From Bremerella cremea (GTDB lineage Bacteria; Planctomycetota; Planctomycetia; Pirellulales; Pirellulaceae): a stretch of 64,000 nt of DNA. Of the stretch, positions 27,119 to 35,345 are shown in pieces; position 1 is the stretch's first letter; every line of letters starts with the position of its first letter. A program made the translations under genes and the position numbers. Below the pieces are notes generated by a model. That model saw only the letters and a list, made by a program, of their open reading frames with translations, had not been told where the DNA came from and did not search any database. The stretch is taken from positions 62,001-126,000 of the forward strand of contig NZ_QPEX01000033.1 in NCBI RefSeq assembly GCF_003335505.1, written 5' to 3'.

Positions 27119-27235
27119 AGTTTTCAGCTTGAAGCTATTAGTTTTCAGCAAGAAGAGGCTGCTTCGTCAGTATGCAGACGAAGCAAGCCCAGCATTGCAG
27201 GACAGCTGATTTCTTTCTACCTCTTCGCTGAAAAC
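27119..27235. repeat. Nested inverted repeat with a flanking direct repeat
   Basis: The decamer AGTTTTCAGC occurs at 27119-27128 and 27140-27149. The second copy begins an outer arm, GTTTTCAGC-AA-GAAGAGG (27141-27158), that pairs with CCTCTTCGCTGAAAAC (27220-27235), leaving only the AA unpaired. Inside sits a separate perfect 9-bp hairpin, TGCTTCGTC (27160-27168) with GACGAAGCA (27177-27185) and an 8-nt loop. No T-run follows. It could be a structured leader of the 27277 gene or a small dispersed repeat. Confidence 0.7.
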
Positions 27236-27276
27236 GGTACACGGAAAACTTCAAACCGCTCCGAAGGAGCCCCATA

Positions 27277-27753
27277 ATGTCTCGCTGGGTTGAGATTCAG
27301 TTCGATTGCCTTCCGCTGCGTTCCATTGATCGGATGGACATTCCGCTGGACGCTTCCCCCAAGTTTCAGCAACATTGCTTACGGGTCAAAGCGGCCATGG
27401 AGAAACATGGTTCGCACAACACCTATTACTTGCACAACGCCATGTGCACCTATCACTTGCTGAACGATCCTGTCGACGGAATGATTCAGTTCCGTTTTCA
27501 TGGAACCGTCATTACCGACGAGTCAGACATGACCACCCGGGGCACCGATCTGCAAGTGGAACTGGTCAAGGAAACCTGCACTTGGCTGTCCGAACCGATT
27601 GTCCATTGGTTCCAAGAAACCGTCCAACGCAGCGTTGCCTACGAGTTCAACCACTATATCCAAGCAGGCGACCTGAAGAAGACTGAAGAGCGAATCGCCA
27701 AAATTAAAGCCGAGAGTGAATCTGGCGAGAGCTTTCTGGGGATGTACCTCTAG
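27277..27753 (+). CDS. Conserved protein of unknown function
   Basis: 158 residues, no signal peptide or membrane helix. A well-placed AAGGAG (27264-27269) supports the ATG at 27277. The sequence begins MSRWVEIQFDCLPLRSIDR and has a regular alternation of beta strands and helices, including GMIQFRFHGTVITDESD, and a charged C-terminal helix. I do not recognise a family; it looks like a single-domain alpha/beta protein conserved in planctomycetes. It follows a highly structured 169-bp leader. Its stop codon overlaps the stop of the convergent gene by four bases (CTAG at 27750-27753). Confidence 0.7.
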   Translation: MSRWVEIQFDCLPLRSIDRMDIPLDASPKFQQHCLRVKAAMEKHGSHNTYYLHNAMCTYHLLNDPVDGMIQFRFHGTVITDESDMTTRGTDLQVELVKETCTWLSEPIVHWFQETVQRSVAYEFNHYIQAGDLKKTEERIAKIKAESESGESFLGMYL

Positions 27754-28280
27754 CATTCATTCCACCAAGCTGGAATCTGATTTAGCGAATTCGCGACATC
27801 CTGATCTTGCCACAGCCCTCCCAAGATTTCGCGCACCAGAACAATCACGCGTCCTGGCGAAAAATCAGCCCACGCGGTGAGTGCTTCGGTCAGATGTTGC
27901 TCTAGCCAACGATATTCGTCCGAATCATTTACATTTCGCTGGACCGAATCTTCGGCGCTGACACGCCACAAGTACACTTCGTATTGCACGGTAAGAAGTT
28001 GGAGGTTCGGCGTTGCCCCCATCGCGTTCTGAAAGAGATCTCCGCGAGACCACAGAGCGACATGCTGCGATCGATAAAGAACCGGCGGAGTAAATGCCGC
28101 ATTTAGCAAACAAACAGCGAAAGCGTTAACCTCTGCCGTAGTTTTTGCTGGCCATTGCTCGGGTGCCCATTCGCTAGGATCACTACATGAGCGTTGGCTG
28201 CTCCAACGCTCGGCTTTATTCCAAATCGCGTCGGCCAATTTTCCGCCGATCGCGAAGATGGTTACCCTTTGGCTCGCCAT
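27750..28280 (-). CDS. Conserved protein of unknown function downstream of pyrC
   Basis: 176 residues, soluble, rich in Trp and Ala (WNKAERWSSQRS; EAWADFSPGR-like ALTAWADFSPGRVIVLVREI). No signal peptide, membrane segment or known motif is visible. It starts 17 bp after the stop of the dihydroorotase gene, so it is likely the second gene of that operon. A link with pyrimidine synthesis is only positional. The stop overlaps the convergent gene's stop in a shared CTAG. Confidence 0.65.
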   Translation of the reverse strand: MASQRVTIFAIGGKLADAIWNKAERWSSQRSCSDPSEWAPEQWPAKTTAEVNAFAVCLLNAAFTPPVLYRSQHVALWSRGDLFQNAMGATPNLQLLTVQYEVYLWRVSAEDSVQRNVNDSDEYRWLEQHLTEALTAWADFSPGRVIVLVREILGGLWQDQDVANSLNQIPAWWNEC

Positions 28281-28297
28281 GGAAACAGACCGAGAAA

Positions 28298-29632
28298 CTA
28301 ATCCTCGACCCCTTCCCAGTACCCGCCACGCTTGTGGTCGAACATGACTTCGACGCCCATGCGGGATTCGTCGAACTTGCCATCGTGGTAAACTTCTTTA
28401 CCACAAACCCACGTGCGTACGGGCCATCCGGTAACCTCACGGCCCTCGAAAGGTGTCCAGCGGCACTTGGTTTCCATATTAGGGCTGCGGATAACCTGGG
28501 TCTTGTTCATGTCGACTAGGACCAAGTCGGCATCGTAGCCAACTTCAATCCGCCCTTTTTCCATGATGTCCCAAATCAGGGCCGGACCTTCACACATCCA
28601 ATGCACGACGTCTTCGATCGTACACTTGTCCTTCGCTACTAGGTCAAGCATCAACGGAAGAGCCGTATCAACGCCAGGGACACCGCTAGGGGTGTCAGGG
28701 TAACGACCACACTTCTCTTCAAATTCATGAGGGGCATGATCGGTGGCGACGATTTGAATTTTGTCGTCCAGCAACGCCTGCAGCAAAGCTTCGTTATCTT
28801 CCGCTGTTTTGAGCGAAGGATTCATCTGAGCCAACGTGCCCAGGTTCATGTAGCTGTCAATATTCAAAAACAGGTGATGCGGCGTTACTTCTGCCGTGAT
28901 CACGTCGGCATGATCCTCAAACACCTCGACCGAGGCACCAGCACTTACGTGGCAGATATGAAGCCGATGCTTGTATTCGCGGGCTAAAGCACATGCTCGC
29001 TTCACAGCGGCGACTTCCGCTTCGACACTGCGAATCCGGGAGTGGTCGACTACGTTGCGGGTGCCAGCCAGTTCCAACTTCATCTTGTCGATGATCGACT
29101 CGTCTTCGGCATGCACGGCGATCGGCAGCTTCGTTTCGGCAAAAATGGCTTCCAGCAAGCCGGGATCGGTCAGGGCCATATCGCCGGTGCTGCTACCCAT
29201 GTAGATCTTAATGCCAGGTGTCCGCTTGGCATTTTTAAGTTCTTCCATGTTGGTGAGGGTAGCCCCCATGAAGAACCCATAATTGACGATGCTTTTGTTA
29301 GCCGCCAGCGTCAACTTCTCTTCCAGCAACTTTTGGGAAATGGTCGCCGGGTTGGTATTGGGCATGTCCAGAAAGGTGGTGATTCCCCCTTTGGCACACG
29401 CTCGGCTGCCAGAACGAAGGTCCTCTTTACTGGTTAGGCCTGGATCTCGCATATGGACGTGGGCATCGATTACCCCAGGAATCAGCGTCATTCCGTACGC
29501 GTAGACCGTTTCGTCCACCTGCACCGATTCGGCCGGATCGATATCGGCAATCTGAGCACCATCGATCAGCACGGAGGTCTTCTGAGGGCCATCCGGCAAA
29601 ATCACCGTAGCGTTCTTAATTAGCGTTTTCAT
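28298..29632 (-). CDS. pyrC: Dihydroorotase (amidohydrolase family)
   Basis: 444 residues. Dihydroorotase cyclises N-carbamoyl-aspartate to dihydroorotate in de novo pyrimidine synthesis. The metal-binding motif DAHVHMRDPG (residues 59-68) and the signature ATDHAPHEFEEK (near 300) are present, together with CHVSAG and PHHLFL metal ligands. The lysine in GIKIYMGSSTGDM is a candidate for carboxylation. Related cyclic amidohydrolases (allantoinase, hydantoinase) share these features, but the DHAPH signature favours dihydroorotase. The ATG at 29632 has AGGA at a good distance. A small unknown gene follows in the same direction. Confidence 0.87.
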   Translation of the reverse strand: MKTLIKNATVILPDGPQKTSVLIDGAQIADIDPAESVQVDETVYAYGMTLIPGVIDAHVHMRDPGLTSKEDLRSGSRACAKGGITTFLDMPNTNPATISQKLLEEKLTLAANKSIVNYGFFMGATLTNMEELKNAKRTPGIKIYMGSSTGDMALTDPGLLEAIFAETKLPIAVHAEDESIIDKMKLELAGTRNVVDHSRIRSVEAEVAAVKRACALAREYKHRLHICHVSAGASVEVFEDHADVITAEVTPHHLFLNIDSYMNLGTLAQMNPSLKTAEDNEALLQALLDDKIQIVATDHAPHEFEEKCGRYPDTPSGVPGVDTALPLMLDLVAKDKCTIEDVVHWMCEGPALIWDIMEKGRIEVGYDADLVLVDMNKTQVIRSPNMETKCRWTPFEGREVTGWPVRTWVCGKEVYHDGKFDESRMGVEVMFDHKRGGYWEGVED

Positions 29633-30095
29633 TCAATATCCTGCGGTCGAAAACGAGGGACCCACGCGAAAGTAGGGGGTGACCGACTCGAAAGAAGACG
29701 TCGGCGATGTACGTGGGGCGCTAGATTGTGTTCGATACGGCCTAGGCGTGGGGCGCATAGCAGACCCCCGAATCCAGAACGTAAACGACTACTATAAGAA
29801 GTTTCGCCCCCCTATGAAAGCGGCCTGACCTACGTAGCAGGGTCGCCGGTGGGGTGAAAATAGGCGATTTTACCCGATCGTTCCGTACCAACCGCGATTC
29901 ACTTAGCCGATTCTGCCTAAAGCCGCGATCAAGGGGAGTTACCCAGGGCTTGCCTTCGCAACTACAATGAAGAGTTCACTTTACCAACCATTACAGGCCA
30001 ATCGCTCGTTTGTTTGCCCGTGACGATGACACGAGCGATTCGCTAAATCATTAGACGAGCCCTTTTCGTCAACAAAAGACCTGATAAGTACGGTC
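29633..30095. other. Divergent intergenic region between pyrC and hemX, with a dyad
   Basis: A 463-bp gap with no supported gene. A 10-bp inverted repeat, AATCGCTCGT (30000-30009) and ACGAGCGATT (30031-30040), flanks a 21-nt spacer about 55 bp before the hemX start. It could be an operator or leader hairpin. The left half, next to pyrC, shows nothing that I can name. Confidence 0.45.
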
Positions 30096-30992
30096 ATGCT
30101 GTCTGGGATTACTCTGTTTATAATTGCCGCCTGCTACCTTGTTACGCTCGGGCTAGAGATTGCGCGGATCTTTGTCAGAGCTCGTACGCGGGCCGTATTC
30201 TCGCTCGGCTTTGCCGTGCTTGGGCTGATTACCCATACCCTCTATCTGATTGGCGAACAGCGGGGATTAATTGAATCGGGGCCGATCTCCTCTTGGCATC
30301 AATGGTGCCTAATGGCGGCCTGGGTTTTGGTTTCTCTGTATGTCATTGCGGCGTTTGCTCAACCAGGTACATCGCTGGGCTTGTTCTTGCTGCCGCTGGT
30401 TCTGTTGCTGGTTGGTGTTGCCTATTTGTTGGATCGCGTTGCTCCGTTTGCCACGACCACCTCGACCGAGACCTGGGGAGTCATCCATGGCACGGCTCTC
30501 TTAGCCGGAACCGTCGTCGTGATGCTGGGCTTTGTGACCGGGATCATGTATCTGATCCAGTCATACCGTCTGAAGCACAAGATGCTCTCCAACGAAGGAT
30601 TCAAGCTGCCGAGCTTGGAGTGGCTGGAGATCACCAATCGACGGGCTCTCATCGTTTCAACAGGACTTCTAGCAGGCGGTTTGTTTGCCGGGATCTTGCT
30701 AAAAATCAACCACAACAGCTTTCCGTGGACTGATCCAGTCATTTGGAGCTCGGCAATTCTGTTTCTGTGGTTGGTTGCCTCCATGATCTTCGAGTTGGCA
30801 TACCGTCCGGCCCGCCGTGGCCAGAAAGTTGCTTACCTGACCCTGGCGAACTTTGCGTTCTTGGCCTTTGTGCTCGGGTTGGTCCTATTTGGCCCTTCTC
30901 AGCATGCTCGCAATACGCCGTCGAGTGTGGAAGGGACACCGGCGGCGGAAAACTCCGAGCCTGCTACCACCGATAGGAGCGTCGCCCGATGA
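30096..30992 (+). CDS. hemX: HemX/CcsA-like membrane protein
   Basis: 298 residues with about eight transmembrane helices from the first residues on (GITLFIIAACYLVTLGLEIA, LIVSTGLLAGGLFAGILL, LANFAFLAFVLGLVLFG). Histidines at THTLYLIGEQRG, WGVIHGTALLAG and INHNSFPW match those conserved in the CcsA/HemX cytochrome c assembly family. The canonical WWD haem-handling motif is not seen, which fits the HemX branch. It overlaps hemA by four bases (ATGA at 30989-30992), a classic hemX-hemA coupling. HemX is thought to influence glutamyl-tRNA reductase level or haem handling. Confidence 0.85.
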   Translation: MLSGITLFIIAACYLVTLGLEIARIFVRARTRAVFSLGFAVLGLITHTLYLIGEQRGLIESGPISSWHQWCLMAAWVLVSLYVIAAFAQPGTSLGLFLLPLVLLLVGVAYLLDRVAPFATTTSTETWGVIHGTALLAGTVVVMLGFVTGIMYLIQSYRLKHKMLSNEGFKLPSLEWLEITNRRALIVSTGLLAGGLFAGILLKINHNSFPWTDPVIWSSAILFLWLVASMIFELAYRPARRGQKVAYLTLANFAFLAFVLGLVLFGPSQHARNTPSSVEGTPAAENSEPATTDRSVAR

Positions 30993-32263
30993 AGCTCCAC
31001 ATGATCGGCTGTAGCCACCACAACGCGAATGTCGAAGTCCGCGAGCGATTGGCATTCACGCCAGAGCAAGCACGACGGGCCATGCTCATGTTGCGGGACA
31101 ACTTCCCCGATATGGAATCGGTCATCCTATCCACGTGCAACCGAACCGAGCTTTACACCGCTTCCGTCGATTCAACCAGCTTTCCCACCCATCATGACAT
31201 TGTCGATTTTCTCGCCCAGTTTCATCAGCTGGAATCTGAAGCGATCTTCGACAACGTACTGGAACGAACCGGCGAAGATGTCGTGCGTCACTTGTTCACC
31301 GTGGCTGCCAGTCTCGACAGTATGGTGGTCGGTGAAGCCCAGATTCTTTCCCAAGTAAAACAAGCCTACGAGATGGCGACCGATGCGGACTGTGCCGGTA
31401 CGCTCACGCACAGCGTATTTCAAGCGGCCATCCACGTCGCTAAACGGGTTCACAACGAAACGAACATCCATCAAAAACGCGTCAGCATTCCCAGCGTTGC
31501 CGTCGGCGAATTTGCCTCCAGCATTTTCGATCGCTTCGACGACAAAAAGGTGCTGATCATCGGTGCTGGCGAAATGGGGGAAGAAACCCTCAACTATCTG
31601 CGAGACTTAGGCGTTCACGATTTCAGCGTTGTGAATCGTAACCTCGAACGGGCCGAAAAGTTGGCCGTCAAGTTCGACGCCAAAGCGTACCCATGGACGG
31701 AACTAGTCCCCCAGTTGGTCCGCGCCGATGTGGTGATCAGCACTACCGGCGCGTCCGAACCGATCGTCACTTACGATCAGTTTCAAGAAGTCGAAACGAA
31801 GCGGTTTCAAAGAACCCTTTTTGTTCTCGACCTGGCGATTCCCCGCGACTTCGATCCTAAAATTGGCAGTTGCGTTGGTGTGTATCTTTTCTCGATCGAC
31901 GACCTGCAAAAGGCCTGCGAGAAAAACCGCAAGGCCCGCGAACTGGAATGGCCCAAGGCGGAAAAGATCGTCGAAAAAGAAACTTTACGTTTCATGACCG
32001 ACCTGCACCATCGTGCTACCGGTCCGACCATCAAGCGTTTAAAACAAGCTGCCGACGAGTTAAAGCAAGACGAACTCCGCCGCTTACTTAACAAGCTATC
32101 CGATCTCGATCCCAAACTGCAAAACGAGATTGAACGCTCGTTCGATCGCTTGGTGAACAAGATTCTGCATCCGCCACTCGAATCGCTGCGAGACGACATG
32201 GAAAGCGGTGCCCCAGGCGGCTTACTCGACGCCCTTAAGCGTCTATTCCGCTTGTACGACTAG
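30989..32263 (+). CDS. hemA: Glutamyl-tRNA reductase
   Basis: 424 residues. HemA reduces glutamyl-tRNA to glutamate-1-semialdehyde with NADPH, the first committed step of tetrapyrrole synthesis by the C5 route. The catalytic cysteine sits in STCNRTELYT (near residue 50). GEAQILSQVKQAY and the NADPH-binding VLIIGAGEMGEETLNYL (near 187) follow, and the C-terminal dimerisation helices are complete. Translation is probably coupled to hemX through the ATGA overlap. The next hem genes are not in the window. Confidence 0.95.
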   Translation: MKLHMIGCSHHNANVEVRERLAFTPEQARRAMLMLRDNFPDMESVILSTCNRTELYTASVDSTSFPTHHDIVDFLAQFHQLESEAIFDNVLERTGEDVVRHLFTVAASLDSMVVGEAQILSQVKQAYEMATDADCAGTLTHSVFQAAIHVAKRVHNETNIHQKRVSIPSVAVGEFASSIFDRFDDKKVLIIGAGEMGEETLNYLRDLGVHDFSVVNRNLERAEKLAVKFDAKAYPWTELVPQLVRADVVISTTGASEPIVTYDQFQEVETKRFQRTLFVLDLAIPRDFDPKIGSCVGVYLFSIDDLQKACEKNRKARELEWPKAEKIVEKETLRFMTDLHHRATGPTIKRLKQAADELKQDELRRLLNKLSDLDPKLQNEIERSFDRLVNKILHPPLESLRDDMESGAPGGLLDALKRLFRLYD

Positions 32264-32290
32264 AGAGCGAATCGGCACCAAATATTCGTC

Positions 32291-32313
32291 CCCTCTCCCT
32301 TGAAGGGTGAGGG
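32291..32313. terminator. Hairpin between convergent genes, repeat-like
   Basis: CCCTC-T-CCCTT (32291-32301) pairs with AAGGG-T-GAGGG (32303-32313) around a single-base loop position, with one T-T mismatch. It lies between hemA and the convergent DUF932 gene and lacks a strong T-run. Sequences of this CCCTCTCCCTT type are often dispersed repeats, which I could not check here. Confidence 0.45.
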
Positions 32314-32352
32314 ATTAAAGTCCAACCCCGCCAACGGATGCGATCTTGAACC

Positions 32353-33426
32353 CTAATTCATCAGCACCGAAGACGTCTCATCTTTCGATACAAAGAAGTC
32401 CGCGAACTCAGGAGCATCGACCGCAGTTCCTTCCATATCGTATTCGTCGGAGATGAGACTGCCGATATAGGCTTGCAGTGTGCGAGAAGAAGCTTCGTCG
32501 GCGTGATGGGTGGCAATCTCGCTGGCGAAGTTAACCAGATCATAGACGCGGCATTTGGCTGGTAGCACCCGAAGGCGTTTCTCGCTCAGTGCGTCCAGGT
32601 TCGTAAGTCCATACAGCTGATTCATCTGCCCGGTCAGGCGATGGAAGTCGGTCAGCACGGTCGGTCGGTTAAACCCTTTTGCCCGATCTGACTTAAACAG
32701 CAGCTTATACAGCTTGTTGCACTCGTTCAGCGAAGCCCACGAAGTTTGCGAACTGGCAAATCGCTGCCGGAGTCCGGCGTACCCTTCTCCATTGTCATAG
32801 CTTTCTAACGCCCGCGAGATACAGTGCCCCATGTCCTTGCCGAGGCTGATATCGCTACGAAAAGCCCGGCTGTAACCGATCGCCCCGTTGCTGCATAGCA
32901 TTCGCAGAAACGAAAGATAAATCTTCGGCTGACTGAAACCATCAATTGGTGTTTCCATCACAAAGCGATGCTTGAATTTGTCGCCACCAATTTCAAAATC
33001 ACAATCGCCACTTCGAGGGCGATGGGTGCTGGTGATCACACCTTCTGTGTACTTAATATCCTTTCCACCATAATGTTCCAGCAGACCTTGTACTTCTTCG
33101 TGCGTGATCACAGGGCGTTTTGGGTTACTAACCGAAAGCAGACGCGTGCCCTTTGCCCCTCCTCGTTCTAAGCAGAAACGAACCGTATCGTTGGGAGCCT
33201 TCTCCGAAATTCGCTGAAAGACTTCACCATGATCGAAGTAACGAAACACGCTCTCCGAAAATCCAAACCGCATGAACATCGATTTCCAGAATCGACGGGT
33301 TGGTCGCATCGTTTCGCCGTTGAGTTGAATGCCGGTCACGGCAACGCGGCCTGACTTGTCATCGCGCTGGGCTTCGACGCGAAAATCACTGACGCGGGCA
33401 TATCCGTATTCAAAATTCCATCGCAT
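32353..33426 (-). CDS. DUF932 family phage/plasmid-like protein
   Basis: 357 residues, soluble. The sequence fits DUF932 (phage/plasmid-like protein): a middle part TRLLSVSNPKRPVITHEEVQ, a conserved LSFLRMLCSNGAIGYSRAF segment (near 187-206), and a C-terminal YDLVNFASEIATHHAD (near 300). The family is widespread on phages and plasmids and its function is not established. GGAG is placed eight bases before the ATG at 33426. It starts 83 bp after the stop of an SF2 helicase in the same direction, so the two are likely co-transcribed. No integrase, capsid or plasmid gene is nearby, so this looks like a chromosomally retained copy. Confidence 0.75.
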   Translation of the reverse strand: MRWNFEYGYARVSDFRVEAQRDDKSGRVAVTGIQLNGETMRPTRRFWKSMFMRFGFSESVFRYFDHGEVFQRISEKAPNDTVRFCLERGGAKGTRLLSVSNPKRPVITHEEVQGLLEHYGGKDIKYTEGVITSTHRPRSGDCDFEIGGDKFKHRFVMETPIDGFSQPKIYLSFLRMLCSNGAIGYSRAFRSDISLGKDMGHCISRALESYDNGEGYAGLRQRFASSQTSWASLNECNKLYKLLFKSDRAKGFNRPTVLTDFHRLTGQMNQLYGLTNLDALSEKRLRVLPAKCRVYDLVNFASEIATHHADEASSRTLQAYIGSLISDEYDMEGTAVDAPEFADFFVSKDETSSVLMN

Positions 33427-33509
33427 TTTTCAGACTCCAAGACTTAGTGGCTATTCGGTTCAAGCTGCAAAGAAATGGGGGGAGGAGAATGTTCGGCTGC
33501 ATGGTTTGC

Positions 33510-34724
33510 TTAGAAGCGACTTCTTGATTGTTCCCACATCGGACGAGTTTCCTTGAGGGCAGCGACCAGCTTAGGTAATTGCACCTGAGTTCCGGCTATC
33601 AGACGACGCGAGCGTTGGCTGATCTCTTCGATCTGTCGATTCATCTTCAAACTGTTCCACTGCTCGCCCGACCACACATACTGTTCGTTTGCAGCGGCCG
33701 TTTTCAAAATTGGGTGTGGAGTTGCTTGGCACTGGACAACTTGTTTGAAAGGAATGTCTGCATGGCGTCGAAAGACGCGTCCACACATTTGAATGGTGCA
33801 GGCCTTACTCGAAGGGCGGCAGAAAACCGTTTTCAGGTCGGGGCAATCAAATCCTTCGGTGAGGATATTCATATTGATTAGCACCTGAATCTTTCCGGCC
33901 AGAAAGTCGGCTAACTGCCGGTCGCGGTCACTTTTGGCGGTGACAATCTCGCTGCGAATACCACGTACTGCGAGCTGCTCCTGGCATTCGACACATTGAT
34001 CGTGGCGATGGAAGAAGACGATCGCCTTCCCCCATCGCTCGGTATCCATCGCATAGGTTTCAGCGACGGCACCCGGGGTATATTCAGGAATGGTGTAATG
34101 ATGGTACTGGCTGAGATAGCCGTCTTGAATCAGTTGGTGAATGCCTGCATCGCGGATGACATGATCGAAGCAAAGCTTTACCCGGTCGCAGCGAAACGGA
34201 GTCGCCGTCAGGCCAAGGATATACTGCGGGCGAATATTGCAGTGCAAATTGGCCATGCTCATCGCGGCATCGTGCTGGGCTTCGTCGACAATCAGCATGT
34301 CGACCTTCGGGGGATCTTTATCGAACATCGAAATCAGTTCGAGCTTCACATCAAAGCCCCGAGCAATGTTTTCTTCTTGGGCTTGCTTCAACAGATTGCG
34401 TCGCATTGCCACCCAACCGATCGACAGCCCGTAGTGTTTTTGCATCCACTGGGCAATCGCCAGCCCCATGACCGTTTTGCCGCTGCCGGTTGGGCTTTCG
34501 ATCAACACCGAAGCACTTGATCCGGCAAATTCATCAAATGGATCAGCGTGGTGATTCAACAGTGCCTTGACCGCTTTGGTCGCGATCCGCTGTTGATAAG
34601 GACGCGGCTGGGCATCGACTCCCTCGAACAAATCGTCCAGCAGATTCAGTTCGGCGAAAGCGGTCTTCGATTCGGTCGCTTCTTCGATCCAATCACACGT
34701 TTGCAGGCCAGTTCCCAAAGCCAT
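33510..34724 (-). CDS. DEAD/DEAH-type superfamily 2 helicase (DEAQ box)
   Basis: 404 residues. Motif I is ESPTGSGKT (near residue 70), motif II IVDEAQHD, motif III GLTATPFRCD, and the second RecA-like domain carries LINMNILTEGFDCPDLKTV (motif V) and QMCGRVFRRH (motif VI with arginine fingers). This is the compact Res-subunit/type-III-like helicase core with no extra nuclease or methylase domain. It is an ATP-dependent DNA or RNA translocase; the substrate is unknown. The ATG at 34724 has GGAGAAG just upstream; an in-frame ATG at 34739 would add five residues. It is followed by the DUF932 gene after 83 bp, and this pairing is its best functional clue. Confidence 0.85.
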   Translation of the reverse strand: MALGTGLQTCDWIEEATESKTAFAELNLLDDLFEGVDAQPRPYQQRIATKAVKALLNHHADPFDEFAGSSASVLIESPTGSGKTVMGLAIAQWMQKHYGLSIGWVAMRRNLLKQAQEENIARGFDVKLELISMFDKDPPKVDMLIVDEAQHDAAMSMANLHCNIRPQYILGLTATPFRCDRVKLCFDHVIRDAGIHQLIQDGYLSQYHHYTIPEYTPGAVAETYAMDTERWGKAIVFFHRHDQCVECQEQLAVRGIRSEIVTAKSDRDRQLADFLAGKIQVLINMNILTEGFDCPDLKTVFCRPSSKACTIQMCGRVFRRHADIPFKQVVQCQATPHPILKTAAANEQYVWSGEQWNSLKMNRQIEEISQRSRRLIAGTQVQLPKLVAALKETRPMWEQSRSRF

Positions 34725-34922
34725 GATCGACTTCTCCATATCTCAGCAAAGTGATTTATTCGTGTCGTGTGCAGCCCGGCGGAAGACATTCCTAACCGCG
34801 ACACATGTACTATCGATTAGGGCGATGACACGTTGGGTCACACGACTTGAGCTGACGGAAAAGATTTTGAGAAAAGGGGCACCATCCACCGCAAACAAAG
34901 CTACTACAACAGGTTACAGCAA

Positions 34923-35345
34923 TCAGGAAAACATCTGAAATTGCCCGGTCGGTTCGAAGGCATTTTCAATATGGCGAACTTCCGGCCGCTTTGCCCCTTC
35001 TGGCCAAACCAAAGAAATAACATCGAATCGGGCTTGGCAGTTGCCTAGTAGATCATGCTTGCGCATGTAGCCCAAAGCGGCCCTGGTAAGTCGCTGCTGC
35101 TTGTCACGATTCACTGCCTCGTCCGGGGAGCCCTTCTCTTCTGCGGTTCGGGTCTTAACCTCGACAAAGACAATCGTCCGGTCCTGCACCGCGATTAGGT
35201 CGATTTCTCCCAGCCGCGATCGATCTTGTCGCGCGACGATGGTGTAGCCCTGCTTTTTCAGATAGTGAGCAGCAAAAGCTTCTCCCCGCTGCCCCAGCGT
35301 TTGGGGCTTCCGCCAGCAACGGAACCAAGCAGAAAGCCAACTCAC
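34923..35345 (-). CDS. YraN/UPF0102 endonuclease-like protein
   Basis: 140 residues, typical length. The family signature GEIDLIAVQDRTIVFVEVKT (near residues 46-65) gives the D...ExK arrangement of restriction-endonuclease-fold nucleases, and GQRGEAFAAHYLKKQGY precedes it. The cellular role of YraN is unsettled; links to DNA uptake, repair and ribosomal RNA operons have been proposed. It overlaps the amidase stop-start by four bases (35342-35345), so the two are translationally coupled, although no common function is evident. Confidence 0.9.
   Translation of the reverse strand: MSWLSAWFRCWRKPQTLGQRGEAFAAHYLKKQGYTIVARQDRSRLGEIDLIAVQDRTIVFVEVKTRTAEEKGSPDEAVNRDKQQRLTRAALGYMRKHDLLGNCQARFDVISLVWPEGAKRPEVRHIENAFEPTGQFQMFS

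Noticed and set aside
32353..34739. Calling the helicase/DUF932 pair an anti-phage defence system
   Set aside because: No nuclease, sensor or known defence neighbour is present; the sequence alone does not support that claim.
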